Source: a bacterium D16-50 (GTDB lineage: Bacteria > Bacillota > Clostridia > Lachnospirales > Lachnospiraceae). From it: a stretch of DNA of 64,000 nt. Position 1 is the stretch's first letter. Each line of letters starts with the position of its first letter. The notes under the pieces were generated by a model. That model was not told the DNA's origin, made no database searches, and saw nothing but the letters and a program-made list of their open reading frames with translations. Made by a program: the position numbers and the translations under genes. The stretch lies in the NCBI GenBank assembly GCA_003612485.1, contig RAZA01000019.1, forward strand, positions 1 to 64,000. Direction: 5' to 3'. This document shows, one piece after another, positions 53,626 to 61,905 of this stretch.

Positions 53626-54646
53626 CAGGATCCACATAATAGAATGCTTCCTCCGGCAGGCTTCCCCCTATCAGCTCCTGATCGAAGCCTGCAAGCACTT
53701 TCAGATAGCCCTCAAGCTTCTCCTGCAGCTCCTTTCCCTGAATGCAGGTGACATTGCACTGAGGAATGGCCTCCAGCGCGATCTCCTCCCCGGCCACGAT
53801 CCCGGCCTGCACCGCAAGGGCCGCTCCGGTCTCAGGATCCCTATTCAGGGCAGCCGCGCTCTCTTCATGTTCCCGCAGGAACTCCCTCACCGCGTCTTCA
53901 TGCTCCTCCAGAAACTCATTCCTGACGATAGTGACTCCGGTGACCATGCCTCCCATGCCCCCAGACAGCTTTTCCCATTCCTCGTTCATGTCCAGAGCGG
54001 CCCTAAGCGACTTGTTCTTCATCAGCGCCGCCGTGGCAAAGGGCTGAGGAAGCAGCCCCAGCGCCTCCGGCTTCTCCGCAAGCACCGCCGCCACCTCCGC
54101 CGCTTCAGATTTAAAATCGAGCGCATAGTCTTCCTCCGCAAATCCATTCTCATGCAGGATATAGCGCAGGGCGGCCTCCGGCGTGGTTCCCTTTCCGGTA
54201 AGGTAGATGGTGCGTCCTCTCAGATCCTCCACGCACTCTACCTCCCCATCTCCCGTCACAAGGTACAGCACCCCCAGCGTATTGACGTCTATGACGGACA
54301 CGCCTCCATCCGTCCTATGCCAAAAAGCCGCCGCCACATTGGCAGGCACCAGCGCTATGTCAAGCTCCCCCTTCGCCATAAGCGCCAGCAGCTCGTCCGC
54401 CCCCGCCGCCATCCTAAACTCATAGGAATCTTTCGTCTCGCCTTTCTCCGACTTGTCCATCAAAAAAAGCAGGCCCAAAGAGGTAGGGCCTTTCAGAGAT
54501 CCCACCCTGACCTGCCCCGTCTCCTGCTGCCTGCCGCAGCCCCCCAGCAGCATAATGCATAAAAATATTGCCCCCCACAGCGCCCATGTCCGGGAACCTT
54601 TCCCCCAAATATTTTCCTTTCTCTTCTTCCATGGCCTTTTTAGCAT
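53603..54646 (-). CDS. ABC substrate-binding lipoprotein (NMT1/SsuA-like)
   Basis: A 347-residue binding protein. A signal peptide ends in the lipobox LLGGC (Cys about 38). The body has the two-lobed type II fold of the NMT1/THI5/SsuA group (LDIALVPANVAAAFW, GTTPEAALRYIL). The start at 54646 is the ATG after GGCGGGAAGAT, before the basic KRPWKKRK segment. It sits upstream of the fused permease-ATPase, so the two form a complete importer. The ligand is unknown. Confidence 0.85.
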   Translation of the reverse strand: MLKRPWKKRKENIWGKGSRTWALWGAIFLCIMLLGGCGRQQETGQVRVGSLKGPTSLGLLFLMDKSEKGETKDSYEFRMAAGADELLALMAKGELDIALVPANVAAAFWHRTDGGVSVIDVNTLGVLYLVTGDGEVECVEDLRGRTIYLTGKGTTPEAALRYILHENGFAEEDYALDFKSEAAEVAAVLAEKPEALGLLPQPFATAALMKNKSLRAALDMNEEWEKLSGGMGGMVTGVTIVRNEFLEEHEDAVREFLREHEESAAALNRDPETGAALAVQAGIVAGEEIALEAIPQCNVTCIQGKELQEKLEGYLKVLAGFDQELIGGSLPEEAFYYVDPAGNRTQE

Positions 54647-54747
54647 ATCTTCCCGCCCCTTTTCTGCAGCTGCCGCCCACAGTCCTTTCTGCCCGTCCTT
54701 GCCGCTCTCCACGATCCGCGGCAGTCCCCGTCCGTCTATCTGCCAGT

Positions 54748-54775
54748 ATTATATCAGACAAAATCCGTCATGTAA
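54748..54775 (-). promoter_or_regulatory. Promoter of the NMT1-like ABC operon
   Basis: TTACAT (54775-54770), 16-base spacer, TATAAT (54753-54748), about 100 bases before the binding protein. Confidence 0.6.
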
Positions 54776-54785
54776 ATGATCATTT

Positions 54786-54799
54786 TGACACCTATGTCA
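54786..54799. promoter_or_regulatory. TGACA-N4-TGTCA site 1
   Basis: TGACA-ccta-TGTCA just upstream of the -35 of the ABC operon promoter. It matches site 2 at 54948-54961 (TATGTCATG in common). Probably the binding site of a dimeric regulator in the 318-base divergent gap (54713-55030), which contains no gene. Confidence 0.5.
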
Positions 54800-54943
54800 T
54801 GATGCAACTTTTATGGAAAAAAGATGTATCTTCTATGCAAAAAGGATGTTAGTTTGATGAAACGCCCTCCTATGCTGGAAATATCAACTGATACGCCCCA
54901 AGCACGCGCTGCGTCGCCAGACCGGCCATAGACAAAAGAGCGC

Positions 54944-54965
54944 AACATGACATATATGTCATGTT
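54944..54965. promoter_or_regulatory. TGACA-N4-TGTCA site 2, perfect 22-bp palindrome
   Basis: Perfect palindrome AACATGACATA/TATGTCATGTT followed by a T-run, 66 bases before the MBOAT gene. The core is the same as site 1. The T-run means that a terminator-like role is also possible. Confidence 0.6.
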
Positions 54966-55030
54966 TTTTGGGGCTCCTAGGGTGATTCATCCGTGCTGAC
55001 GAACGACGAATATGAGGAGGGATTTTTTAC

Positions 55031-56368
55031 GTGGAACTATCAGATTTGAATTTTTTATTTCGCTTTCTCCCCATATTCCTTCTGGCCTATTATTTCTGCC
55101 CTGCAAGACACAGAAATAGGCTGCTCTTTGTTTCCAGCCTATTGTTCTACCTGTTCAACGGCTGGGTCAATACTCTTTTGCTGACCTGCTCCCTGCTGTG
55201 GAACTATTGGGTGGTTCTCATGATGTCCGGCAGGCCGCAGGCCACAGGCTGGCGCAGAGGATGGCTTGGGGCGGCGGTGCTGTATAATCTGGGGACGCTC
55301 TGCTACTTCAAATACGCATCCCCCGCCCTGCCTCCCGGTATCAGCTTTTATACCTTCACCATGCTGTCTCTGGACATAGACGTGTACCTGCGCAGAGAAA
55401 GGGCCCCTCAGAGCTTCACGGAACTGGGCGTATTCGGCGCCATGTTTCCCAAGCTTCTGTCAGGGCCCATCGCAAAGTTCAGTGACATGGCCGGCCAGAT
55501 ACGCAGAAGGGCCACCAGCGTAAAGAAGACGGAGCAGGGGCTTTCCCTTGTCATTGCGGGACTTTCCTTCAAGATCCTTCTGGCCGACCCCATAGGTATT
55601 CTCTGGCACGATGTTCAGACCATCGGCTTCGAGAGTATTTCCACGCCTCTGGCATGGATGGGCATGGCGGCCTTTTCCGTACAGCTGCTGTTCGATTTTC
55701 AGGGGTACAGCCTCATGGCCATAGGACTGGCCTATATGCTTGGCTTCGAGCTTCCCAAAAACTTCGATCACCCTTACGGTGCCAGAAGCATCAGCGAGTA
55801 TTATCGAAGATGGCATATTTCACTGGGCCATTGGTTCCGGGATTATCTCTACATCCCTCTGGGAGGAAACCGCGGAGGAATCGCCCGCACCTGCATCAAT
55901 CTGCTGATTGTCTGGGGGGTAACGGGTATCTGGCACGGCTCCACCGCAAACTTCCTTCTATGGGGCTTGATTCTGGGCTTTTTCATCGTGCTGGAAAAAT
56001 GCTTTCTGGGAAGGCTTCTGGAAAGGCATAGGGCGCTGTCCCACTTTTACGTATGGTTCCTGATCCCCCTTACCTGGATCATTTTCGCCATCACCGACCT
56101 CAAGGAGCTGGGAACCTATTTTACCCGCCTCTTTCCCTTTTGGGGAGAGGGCATCGCCGTAAACGCAAGGGACTGGATAGACCGCGGGCGAAGCTACCTC
56201 CCTCTCTTTCTGGGAGCGGCGGCAGTGTCCTGCCCTCTGGCAGACAGGCTCTGGAAAAAGTATTGGAACAGCCTCTGGGCCAAGGCCCTGCTGTTTTTGC
56301 TATTCTGGGTGTGCGTGTACCAGATCGTGAACGGACTGCACGACCCCTTCCTATATGGAAATTTTTAA
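55031..56368 (+). CDS. MBOAT family O-acyltransferase (AlgI/DltB-like)
   Basis: A 445-residue polytopic membrane protein. The signature His lies in GIWHGSTANFLLWG (about 300), and RSISEYYRRWHISLGHWFRDYLYIPLGGNR (in pieces) is the conserved loop. Such enzymes move acyl groups across the membrane onto cell-surface polymers. The start is GTG 55031 after GGAGGG. It pairs with the SGNH hydrolase next to it, as in surface polysaccharide acetylation systems. Confidence 0.92.
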   Translation: MELSDLNFLFRFLPIFLLAYYFCPARHRNRLLFVSSLLFYLFNGWVNTLLLTCSLLWNYWVVLMMSGRPQATGWRRGWLGAAVLYNLGTLCYFKYASPALPPGISFYTFTMLSLDIDVYLRRERAPQSFTELGVFGAMFPKLLSGPIAKFSDMAGQIRRRATSVKKTEQGLSLVIAGLSFKILLADPIGILWHDVQTIGFESISTPLAWMGMAAFSVQLLFDFQGYSLMAIGLAYMLGFELPKNFDHPYGARSISEYYRRWHISLGHWFRDYLYIPLGGNRGGIARTCINLLIVWGVTGIWHGSTANFLLWGLILGFFIVLEKCFLGRLLERHRALSHFYVWFLIPLTWIIFAITDLKELGTYFTRLFPFWGEGIAVNARDWIDRGRSYLPLFLGAAAVSCPLADRLWKKYWNSLWAKALLFLLFWVCVYQIVNGLHDPFLYGNF

Positions 56369-56438
56369 CGGATTGCTTACATTTTGACAGATTACTTTAT
56401 CATATGATTCACGCCCGAAACGGGCAGGGAGGCACGAA

Positions 56439-57503
56439 ATGAAGAGACGTAAGCGCACACCTATCCTATTGATTTCAGTTATCGCCAGCATGCTGTTTAT
56501 CAGCGTGGCATCCACCGTTAGCGCCGGAAGCGTCTATCAAGAATACCACACCGACGGCATCTCACAGCCCATCGTGACCGTTCTGATGCAGGGACTCTCC
56601 CACCGGGTCTATCCCTGGGACACCAAGCCCCGGAAGGGTTCCGGGCTGCCCCTGCTGGCTGCGGCGTGTACCTCCTATGTCCCATACGCCCTACCCACGG
56701 CTTCTGTTCCCAGTCTTCCGGCAGACGGAGGCCAGAATGCCGGCGCAGAACCAAGCGGCGGATCTGAGATTCCGGGCTCTGAGGGAATTTACCCCACAGT
56801 GGATGAATCCGGCCAGAAAAATTCCCCCGACGACGCTTCCTCCTTGGACCAGCCCGGCTCCTCGTCAGGTTCCGCTCTGCCTGATCCTCAGGAACCCCTT
56901 CGGTACGAGTTCACCGAAGTCACTCAGGACTATTTCGACGATGCCCTGATCATAGGAGACTCCCGGGCCGTGGGCATCCAGCTGTATTCCGGCTGGGACA
57001 ATATGACCTACTATGCGGAGAGCGGCATGACCGTCTACAACATGTTTACCCGCAAGATCACTTTGGACGACGGCACCGAAACCACCATGGAGGAGGCCCT
57101 GAAGGAACGCTCTTTCGGCAAGATATATCTGGAAATCGGCATCAACGAAATGGGAACCGGAACCGTGGACTCCTTCATGGAGGCCTATCAGGAAGCTGTA
57201 AACCGCCTGCGGGAGCTACAGCCGGATGCCGATCTGTTCTTGTGCGGCATCATGTATGTCCGGCAGAGCAAGTCGGAATCCGATCCCATATTCAACAACC
57301 CCGGCATACGGGAACGCAACGATAGGATTGCCCAACTGGCAGATCAAAACACCATCTTCTATCTGGACATCAACGAAGTCACCTCCGACGAGACGGGGAA
57401 CCTGAATCCCGACTATACCTGGGATGAAGTCCATCTGCTGGGCAAGTACAATGTGCTGTGGACCGAATATCTGTCCAAGCACGGCATCTGCAAGACTCCA
57501 TAA
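56439..57503 (+). CDS. SGNH/GDSL hydrolase-family protein, membrane-anchored
   Basis: A 354-residue protein with an N-terminal membrane anchor (about 9-28), a Pro/Ser/Gly-rich extracellular linker (60-155) and an SGNH domain starting ALIIGDSRAVG (Ser in block I), with GINEMGTG (Asn, block III-like) and WDEVHLLG (Asp-x-x-His near the end). It likely finishes the acyl transfer started by the MBOAT protein upstream. GGGAGG is six bases before the ATG. Confidence 0.88.
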   Translation: MKRRKRTPILLISVIASMLFISVASTVSAGSVYQEYHTDGISQPIVTVLMQGLSHRVYPWDTKPRKGSGLPLLAAACTSYVPYALPTASVPSLPADGGQNAGAEPSGGSEIPGSEGIYPTVDESGQKNSPDDASSLDQPGSSSGSALPDPQEPLRYEFTEVTQDYFDDALIIGDSRAVGIQLYSGWDNMTYYAESGMTVYNMFTRKITLDDGTETTMEEALKERSFGKIYLEIGINEMGTGTVDSFMEAYQEAVNRLRELQPDADLFLCGIMYVRQSKSESDPIFNNPGIRERNDRIAQLADQNTIFYLDINEVTSDETGNLNPDYTWDEVHLLGKYNVLWTEYLSKHGICKTP

Positions 57504-57510
57504 AGCCTAA

Positions 57511-57565
57511 GGGCCGCCCCAAGAAGGATCCGCACTCGGATCCCTTCATAGGGCGGCCCCCTTGA
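57511..57565 (+). terminator. Terminator after the SGNH gene
   Basis: Outer stem GGGCCGCCC (57511-57519) with GGGCGGCCC (57551-57559); an inner GGATCC/GGATCC pair extends the structure. A short T-run follows. Confidence 0.7.
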
Positions 57566-57668
57566 TTTCGGGCAGTTCTCGCTCTGTTATTTCGGGCAGC
57601 TCTCGCTCTGTTATTTCGGGCAGCTCACGCTCTGTTATTTCGGGCAGCTCACGCTCTGTTTCTTCCAT
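57546..57668 (-). CDS. Putative 40-residue peptide made of an 8-residue repeat
   Basis: On the minus strand an ATG at 57668 opens MEETERELPEITER and continues through four copies of ELPEITER to a stop at 57546. Differences between copies (CGT/CGA, GAG/GAA) are all synonymous. It lies 35 bases after ansA with a weak ribosome site. It overlaps the SGNH terminator. The opposite strand is also open over the repeat (ISGSSRSV units), so coding is not certain. Confidence 0.35.
   Translation of the reverse strand: MEETERELPEITERELPEITERELPEITERELPEIKGAAL
57566..57661. repeat. 24-bp tandem repeat, four copies
   Basis: Units begin at 57566, 57590, 57614 and 57638 (TTTCGGGCAG...), differing only at two positions. 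It lies between the convergent SGNH and ansA genes. Confidence 0.92.
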
Positions 57669-57703
57669 TGGTTCGCCGCAGATCCCCCTTTGCTTGGGCC
57701 CGC

Positions 57704-58735
57704 TTATGCCATGATATCCCCAAACAGAATATCATGGTTCACCGTGCCGTAAAAGAGTCTGCGGAACTCCCCCGGCTCTTTGGTCTGGCCGAGCACCCAC
57801 ATAGTCTTAGTCACCGTGGCCTCCAGAGTCATGTCATAAGCCTCCATGATATGGAACCTCTCCTTGATGACCTTCCCCACCTGATAAACTTCCATATCGC
57901 TGCCCTCATGAGTCACCTGCGTAGCCATCATCACCGGCTTCCCTGCGTCCGTCCATCTACGTATCTCCTGAAAGAACGGGGTTTCCCCGTATTCCGGCAA
58001 TCCCCCCACTCCGAACGCCTCGATAATGACACCGTCATAATATGGAAACAGCCGGTTCAGCACCGCGCCGTCCATGCCGGGTATGAGCTTCAGCAGCAGA
58101 AGCCTATCATTCAGCCGGCGGTAGAAAATAGGTGCCTGCTCCTTACAAGGCTTATCATCGATATAGAATACCACTCTGCCGTCCCGTATCACCGCCACAT
58201 TGGGATAGTTGATGCTGGAGAAGGCGTTATAGCTCTTGGAACGCTCCTTCTTTGCTCTGGTGCCCGCTATCACATTGCCCCCGAACACGATGCTGACTCC
58301 ATGGGCCTTGGCCTCAGAGGCAAATCGCAGGCTGTCCAGCAGATTGGTTCTGGCGTCCGTCACCGGCAGGTCTATGGGCTTCTGAGCTCCGGTGACCACA
58401 ATGGGCTTGGGACTGTTTTGCACCAGATAAGACAGTGCGGCCGCCGTGAAAGCCATGGTATCTGTGCCATGGCAAATGACAAATCCGTCATAATCCGAAA
58501 AATATTTCTCCACAAGGCCCGCCAGCTCCAGCCAATGCCTTCCATAGAGATTCGTGCTGTCCAGACTGAAGGCCTGCAGCACATCCACGGCACAGAAATC
58601 TTTGTATTCCTCCACATAGCGCAGCAGATCCCCTGCCTCAATCTGGGGCGTCAGCCCTTCCTTGGTATATCCGGAGGCTATGGTCCCTCCGGTGGCTATC
58701 AGCAATATCCTTTTCATCCTCTGTTTTGTTCTCAT
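57704..58735 (-). CDS. ansA: L-asparaginase (type I, AnsA)
   Basis: A 343-residue cytoplasmic asparaginase. It has the first active-site Thr in ATGGTIASGY (about residue 14-22) and the second motif CHGTDTMAFTAA. It releases ammonia and aspartate. The start at 58735 lies in an ATGA overlap with the GH2 gene, so translation is coupled; a later ATG (58717) exists but has no spaced ribosome site. Confidence 0.92.
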   Translation of the reverse strand: MRTKQRMKRILLIATGGTIASGYTKEGLTPQIEAGDLLRYVEEYKDFCAVDVLQAFSLDSTNLYGRHWLELAGLVEKYFSDYDGFVICHGTDTMAFTAAALSYLVQNSPKPIVVTGAQKPIDLPVTDARTNLLDSLRFASEAKAHGVSIVFGGNVIAGTRAKKERSKSYNAFSSINYPNVAVIRDGRVVFYIDDKPCKEQAPIFYRRLNDRLLLLKLIPGMDGAVLNRLFPYYDGVIIEAFGVGGLPEYGETPFFQEIRRWTDAGKPVMMATQVTHEGSDMEVYQVGKVIKERFHIMEAYDMTLEATVTKTMWVLGQTKEPGEFRRLFYGTVNHDILFGDIMA

Positions 58736-61650
58736 CCTTTCACCAACGCTGCCGCCTCCTCCGGCTCCAGCTCCTGCTTGGGCGCAAACTCCTCCGAAGC
58801 CAGATATGCATAGACGGAGGCCAAAAGCGCTCTGGCCTCAGGATACTGCTGGAGGTTCTGCAGTCCCATGGAGGACAGAAGCACCTTTCCCCCGCCGCAG
58901 CGAAACTCCACCAGCTGGGCCATGGGACGCAGATATGCATAGCTGTCCATCTCCGCGATTATGCACTCCATGGGCCGGGGCAAAATCACCGCCCTCTGGG
59001 TAGCCATGGCCCACCATTGCCAGTTCGTATGGCTCTGGGTGGGAAATCCGCCGAAAATGGGATGGGCTGCATCGATCAGCTGCCCCATGCCGCCCTCCTG
59101 ATCAGAAAAGGTTCCCACCGACCAGAAATCCGTGGTAAACTGTGCCTGAATGGACTGGGGCAGATGCTCCTTGTCCGATCTCGGCGTCAAATACACTTTT
59201 CCGCCCTGAGCCAGAATCTCTCTGGCTTTCTCGTCCAGACATTCCGTTTCATAGATCCCCTCCGGACACAGAGGCTTCAGGGGCGGATATACCCAAATTG
59301 GATAGGAATTCTCCAGTTTCCCTATCTGCACCGTCAGCAAAAGCTCCTCCGGGCGTTCTGCAAAGTCCAGAGAAATCTCCAGACTTCCCGCCAAGCTATG
59401 TCTGCCTCTGGGACAGACGGCCCGGCCCAAAGAGCCCTCCTTTACCACAGTGCCGTTTCTCCTCCGCGCTTCCTCCGGCCCCCCGCATGCTCCCTGAGGC
59501 AGCCCGTCCGTTTTTTCCTGCTCCATATCCCCCGCGGCACACACTCTCTGGCCTATGGAACATCCTCGGGATACTGTCCGCAGCCAATACCTGACTTCCC
59601 CCTCTACGTCCTCTTTGCCGAAGTTTGCCGCCAGCACTTCCGCCCGGAGAACCTCCCCCGTCTCATAGGTGTACTTTTCCAGCAGCAACAGCGGCAGGCT
59701 GTCCCGGAAAAACGCCCGGAAGCGCTCCGGTTTTGCGAAGGCATAGGGCTTGGGCTCCAGATGGGAGTTCATCATGCCAACCAGAGCCGTCCCCTGTCCG
59801 GGAAAATCCTGCAGCCCCAGCAGGGAAATCCCGGATAGCTCTCTGGTCCGCATGGCTGCTTCCACTTCCTCGCGGTAGCCCAGCAAAGCCAGCTCGCCCG
59901 TAGCCTCCACATACCGGGGCCACTTTTCCTCCAGTCCCCGCTCCTTCACCTTCTTCTGGATCAGCCTGAGATTGGCCGGATCCGATATCCCCCGGAACAT
60001 ATCCAGCTCACTGAAATCCGGCAGCACCTCGAACTGCCCCACCTCGAAGCTGAATACCGGCTTCCCGAACTCCCTCCGAATGATCTCCATGCTTTGGTCA
60101 AAATTCCTCCCCGCGCCGGGATAATCCTGATTGATATATCCCTTCATCCCGGCGAAGGTTCCCCGGATATCCGCCTCACGACAGCCCGTGGCCGTGTAGA
60201 AGTCGCTTTTGGCATCGCATCCCGCCCATCCGTAATGCACGTTGGAGCCGTTGGCAAAGAGTCTTGTGCCGTCCAGCGAATGGGCCAGCTCCAGCAGCCG
60301 ATCCATCCTTTCATGGCCCAGCTCCCCCGCGTGAAGCTCGTTCCCGAAGGTCAGCATCACAAAGGAGGGATGGTTCGCAAGCATCCTAAGAATCTCCGCA
60401 AGCTCCGTCCTATAATAATCATAGCTTTCCTGAGACTCAAAGGCGTCTCTGGGGTTCCAATGGGAAAGCTCAGGCTGCATCAGCATGCCCAGCTTGTCTG
60501 CCGCCTCAAAGGCTGCCTCCGGGGGGCAATGGGAATGGAAGCGCACACAGTTGACCCCATAGGAACGGTAGCGCAGCAGGATCTCCTCCCACTCCTCCAT
60601 GCTCATAGGCGGATGCCCCGTCTCCGGAAACTCCCCGCAGTTTGCCTCGCTGCGCAGAAAAATCCTGCGGCCATTCAGCGCCAGTCTCCCGCTGCCATCA
60701 TCACCGAAGCTACGGATGCCGAAGATGATTGTCTTTTCATCACAGTTTACCCAACATCCTTCTCTCCCATCTTCTTCCGTCCCTATATCTTGTGAACCCC
60801 TCGCACAGATTATGGCCTTCATTTTGTAGAGGTTTCCTTCCTCCTCGTCCCAGAGTCTCACTCCTTCCGCCAGAGGCAGGTCCTCAAAGACTATCTCTTG
60901 CTCCTCCCCATCTCTTAAACGCCCTGCCCCCACAGTCCGATCCCCATTTCCGGCGCTTCGGGGCACTATCTCCACCTGCCTTGTGATCTTTTCCCTGAGA
61001 GCCTCCGATTCCAGCGCCACGCGCCCCTTCCAAGGCTCTCCGGAAGCGATCCTGACCCTCACCTGCAGCTTCCCCGCCTCAGGATATACCGATACCCCGG
61101 AGAGAAACGCCCTCTCCTCCACTCGAAGCCGCAGATAGCCCAGAACGCCGTTCCAGTTGGTCTGAGTCTCGTCTGTGGCCGCAGAAGAGTACACGATGGC
61201 GTCATGAGGCAGTCCCGGATAGCTGTTGTCGGAAACCAGCTCCACCTCATGCTCTCCCTCCAGCAGACCGGTTACTTCAAACACATAGGGAGTGCTGATG
61301 CTGCCGGGCCGCCAGGCCGGGACCTCCCTTCCGTCAATTAAAAGCCGGAGAACCCTTGCACGCTCCGCCTCCAGAAACACCCTCTTGCCCTCAGGAAGCG
61401 AGAGCTTGAACTGTCTGGTCAGTCTTGCCTCCCCCTCAAAGGTATGTTTTCTGGTGAAGCGGGTGGCGATGGGCGCGTCCTCTTTGAATTCTTTCCCGGC
61501 ATTGCCCAGCTCTTGATCCGGATGCCAGGCCTTTGCCCCCAGATCCCTATGCCCCAAACCGTTCTCGTCCAATGTTCCCGGCAGCAGCATGGTTCCCTCA
61601 GTGCCGTCATCCAGCCTTACCTGCCATAATCCCTCTAAAGATATATACAT
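58732..61650 (-). CDS. Large glycoside hydrolase family 2 enzyme
   Basis: A 972-residue GH2 protein without a signal peptide. It has a sugar-binding domain (MYISLEGLWQVRLDDG), Ig-like domains and a TIM barrel with the acid/base Glu in FGNELHAGE and the nucleophile Glu in PVFSFEVGQFE. Its linker near residues 735-760 is Gly/Glu/Arg-rich and low-complexity. No transporter or regulator is nearby; ansA follows by four-base overlap. Substrate unknown; a beta-galactosidase or beta-mannosidase type activity is possible. Confidence 0.87.
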   Translation of the reverse strand: MYISLEGLWQVRLDDGTEGTMLLPGTLDENGLGHRDLGAKAWHPDQELGNAGKEFKEDAPIATRFTRKHTFEGEARLTRQFKLSLPEGKRVFLEAERARVLRLLIDGREVPAWRPGSISTPYVFEVTGLLEGEHEVELVSDNSYPGLPHDAIVYSSAATDETQTNWNGVLGYLRLRVEERAFLSGVSVYPEAGKLQVRVRIASGEPWKGRVALESEALREKITRQVEIVPRSAGNGDRTVGAGRLRDGEEQEIVFEDLPLAEGVRLWDEEEGNLYKMKAIICARGSQDIGTEEDGREGCWVNCDEKTIIFGIRSFGDDGSGRLALNGRRIFLRSEANCGEFPETGHPPMSMEEWEEILLRYRSYGVNCVRFHSHCPPEAAFEAADKLGMLMQPELSHWNPRDAFESQESYDYYRTELAEILRMLANHPSFVMLTFGNELHAGELGHERMDRLLELAHSLDGTRLFANGSNVHYGWAGCDAKSDFYTATGCREADIRGTFAGMKGYINQDYPGAGRNFDQSMEIIRREFGKPVFSFEVGQFEVLPDFSELDMFRGISDPANLRLIQKKVKERGLEEKWPRYVEATGELALLGYREEVEAAMRTRELSGISLLGLQDFPGQGTALVGMMNSHLEPKPYAFAKPERFRAFFRDSLPLLLLEKYTYETGEVLRAEVLAANFGKEDVEGEVRYWLRTVSRGCSIGQRVCAAGDMEQEKTDGLPQGACGGPEEARRRNGTVVKEGSLGRAVCPRGRHSLAGSLEISLDFAERPEELLLTVQIGKLENSYPIWVYPPLKPLCPEGIYETECLDEKAREILAQGGKVYLTPRSDKEHLPQSIQAQFTTDFWSVGTFSDQEGGMGQLIDAAHPIFGGFPTQSHTNWQWWAMATQRAVILPRPMECIIAEMDSYAYLRPMAQLVEFRCGGGKVLLSSMGLQNLQQYPEARALLASVYAYLASEEFAPKQELEPEEAAALVKG

Positions 61651-61801
61651 AATCTAACCTTTCTTTTTACGGCCCCCTTAAGTTTTTGCCCCTTGCCGCC
61701 GTTTATTCCTTCTCGGCATAGACAGAGGTTCCTGCTTCCTGCGGTTTAACGCCGATCTGTTCTCCTCCGTACAAGGAGTGTGCGCCATTTATCTTCTGCA
61801 G

Positions 61802-61905
61802 CCCTCCGGTTTCCTGCAGCGGCGGCCTGCCTACCTTCTGCGGCCTTCCGGCTTCCTGCAGCGCCGACCCGCCTACCTTCTGCTACTTTCCGGCTTCCTG
61901 CTCAG
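61802..61905. repeat. 42-bp tandem repeat at the 3' end of rlmD
   Basis: Units begin near 61802, 61844 and 61886. The last lies in the final rlmD codons (SRKPESSRR) and the others repeat that end in the untranslated region. Confidence 0.75.
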
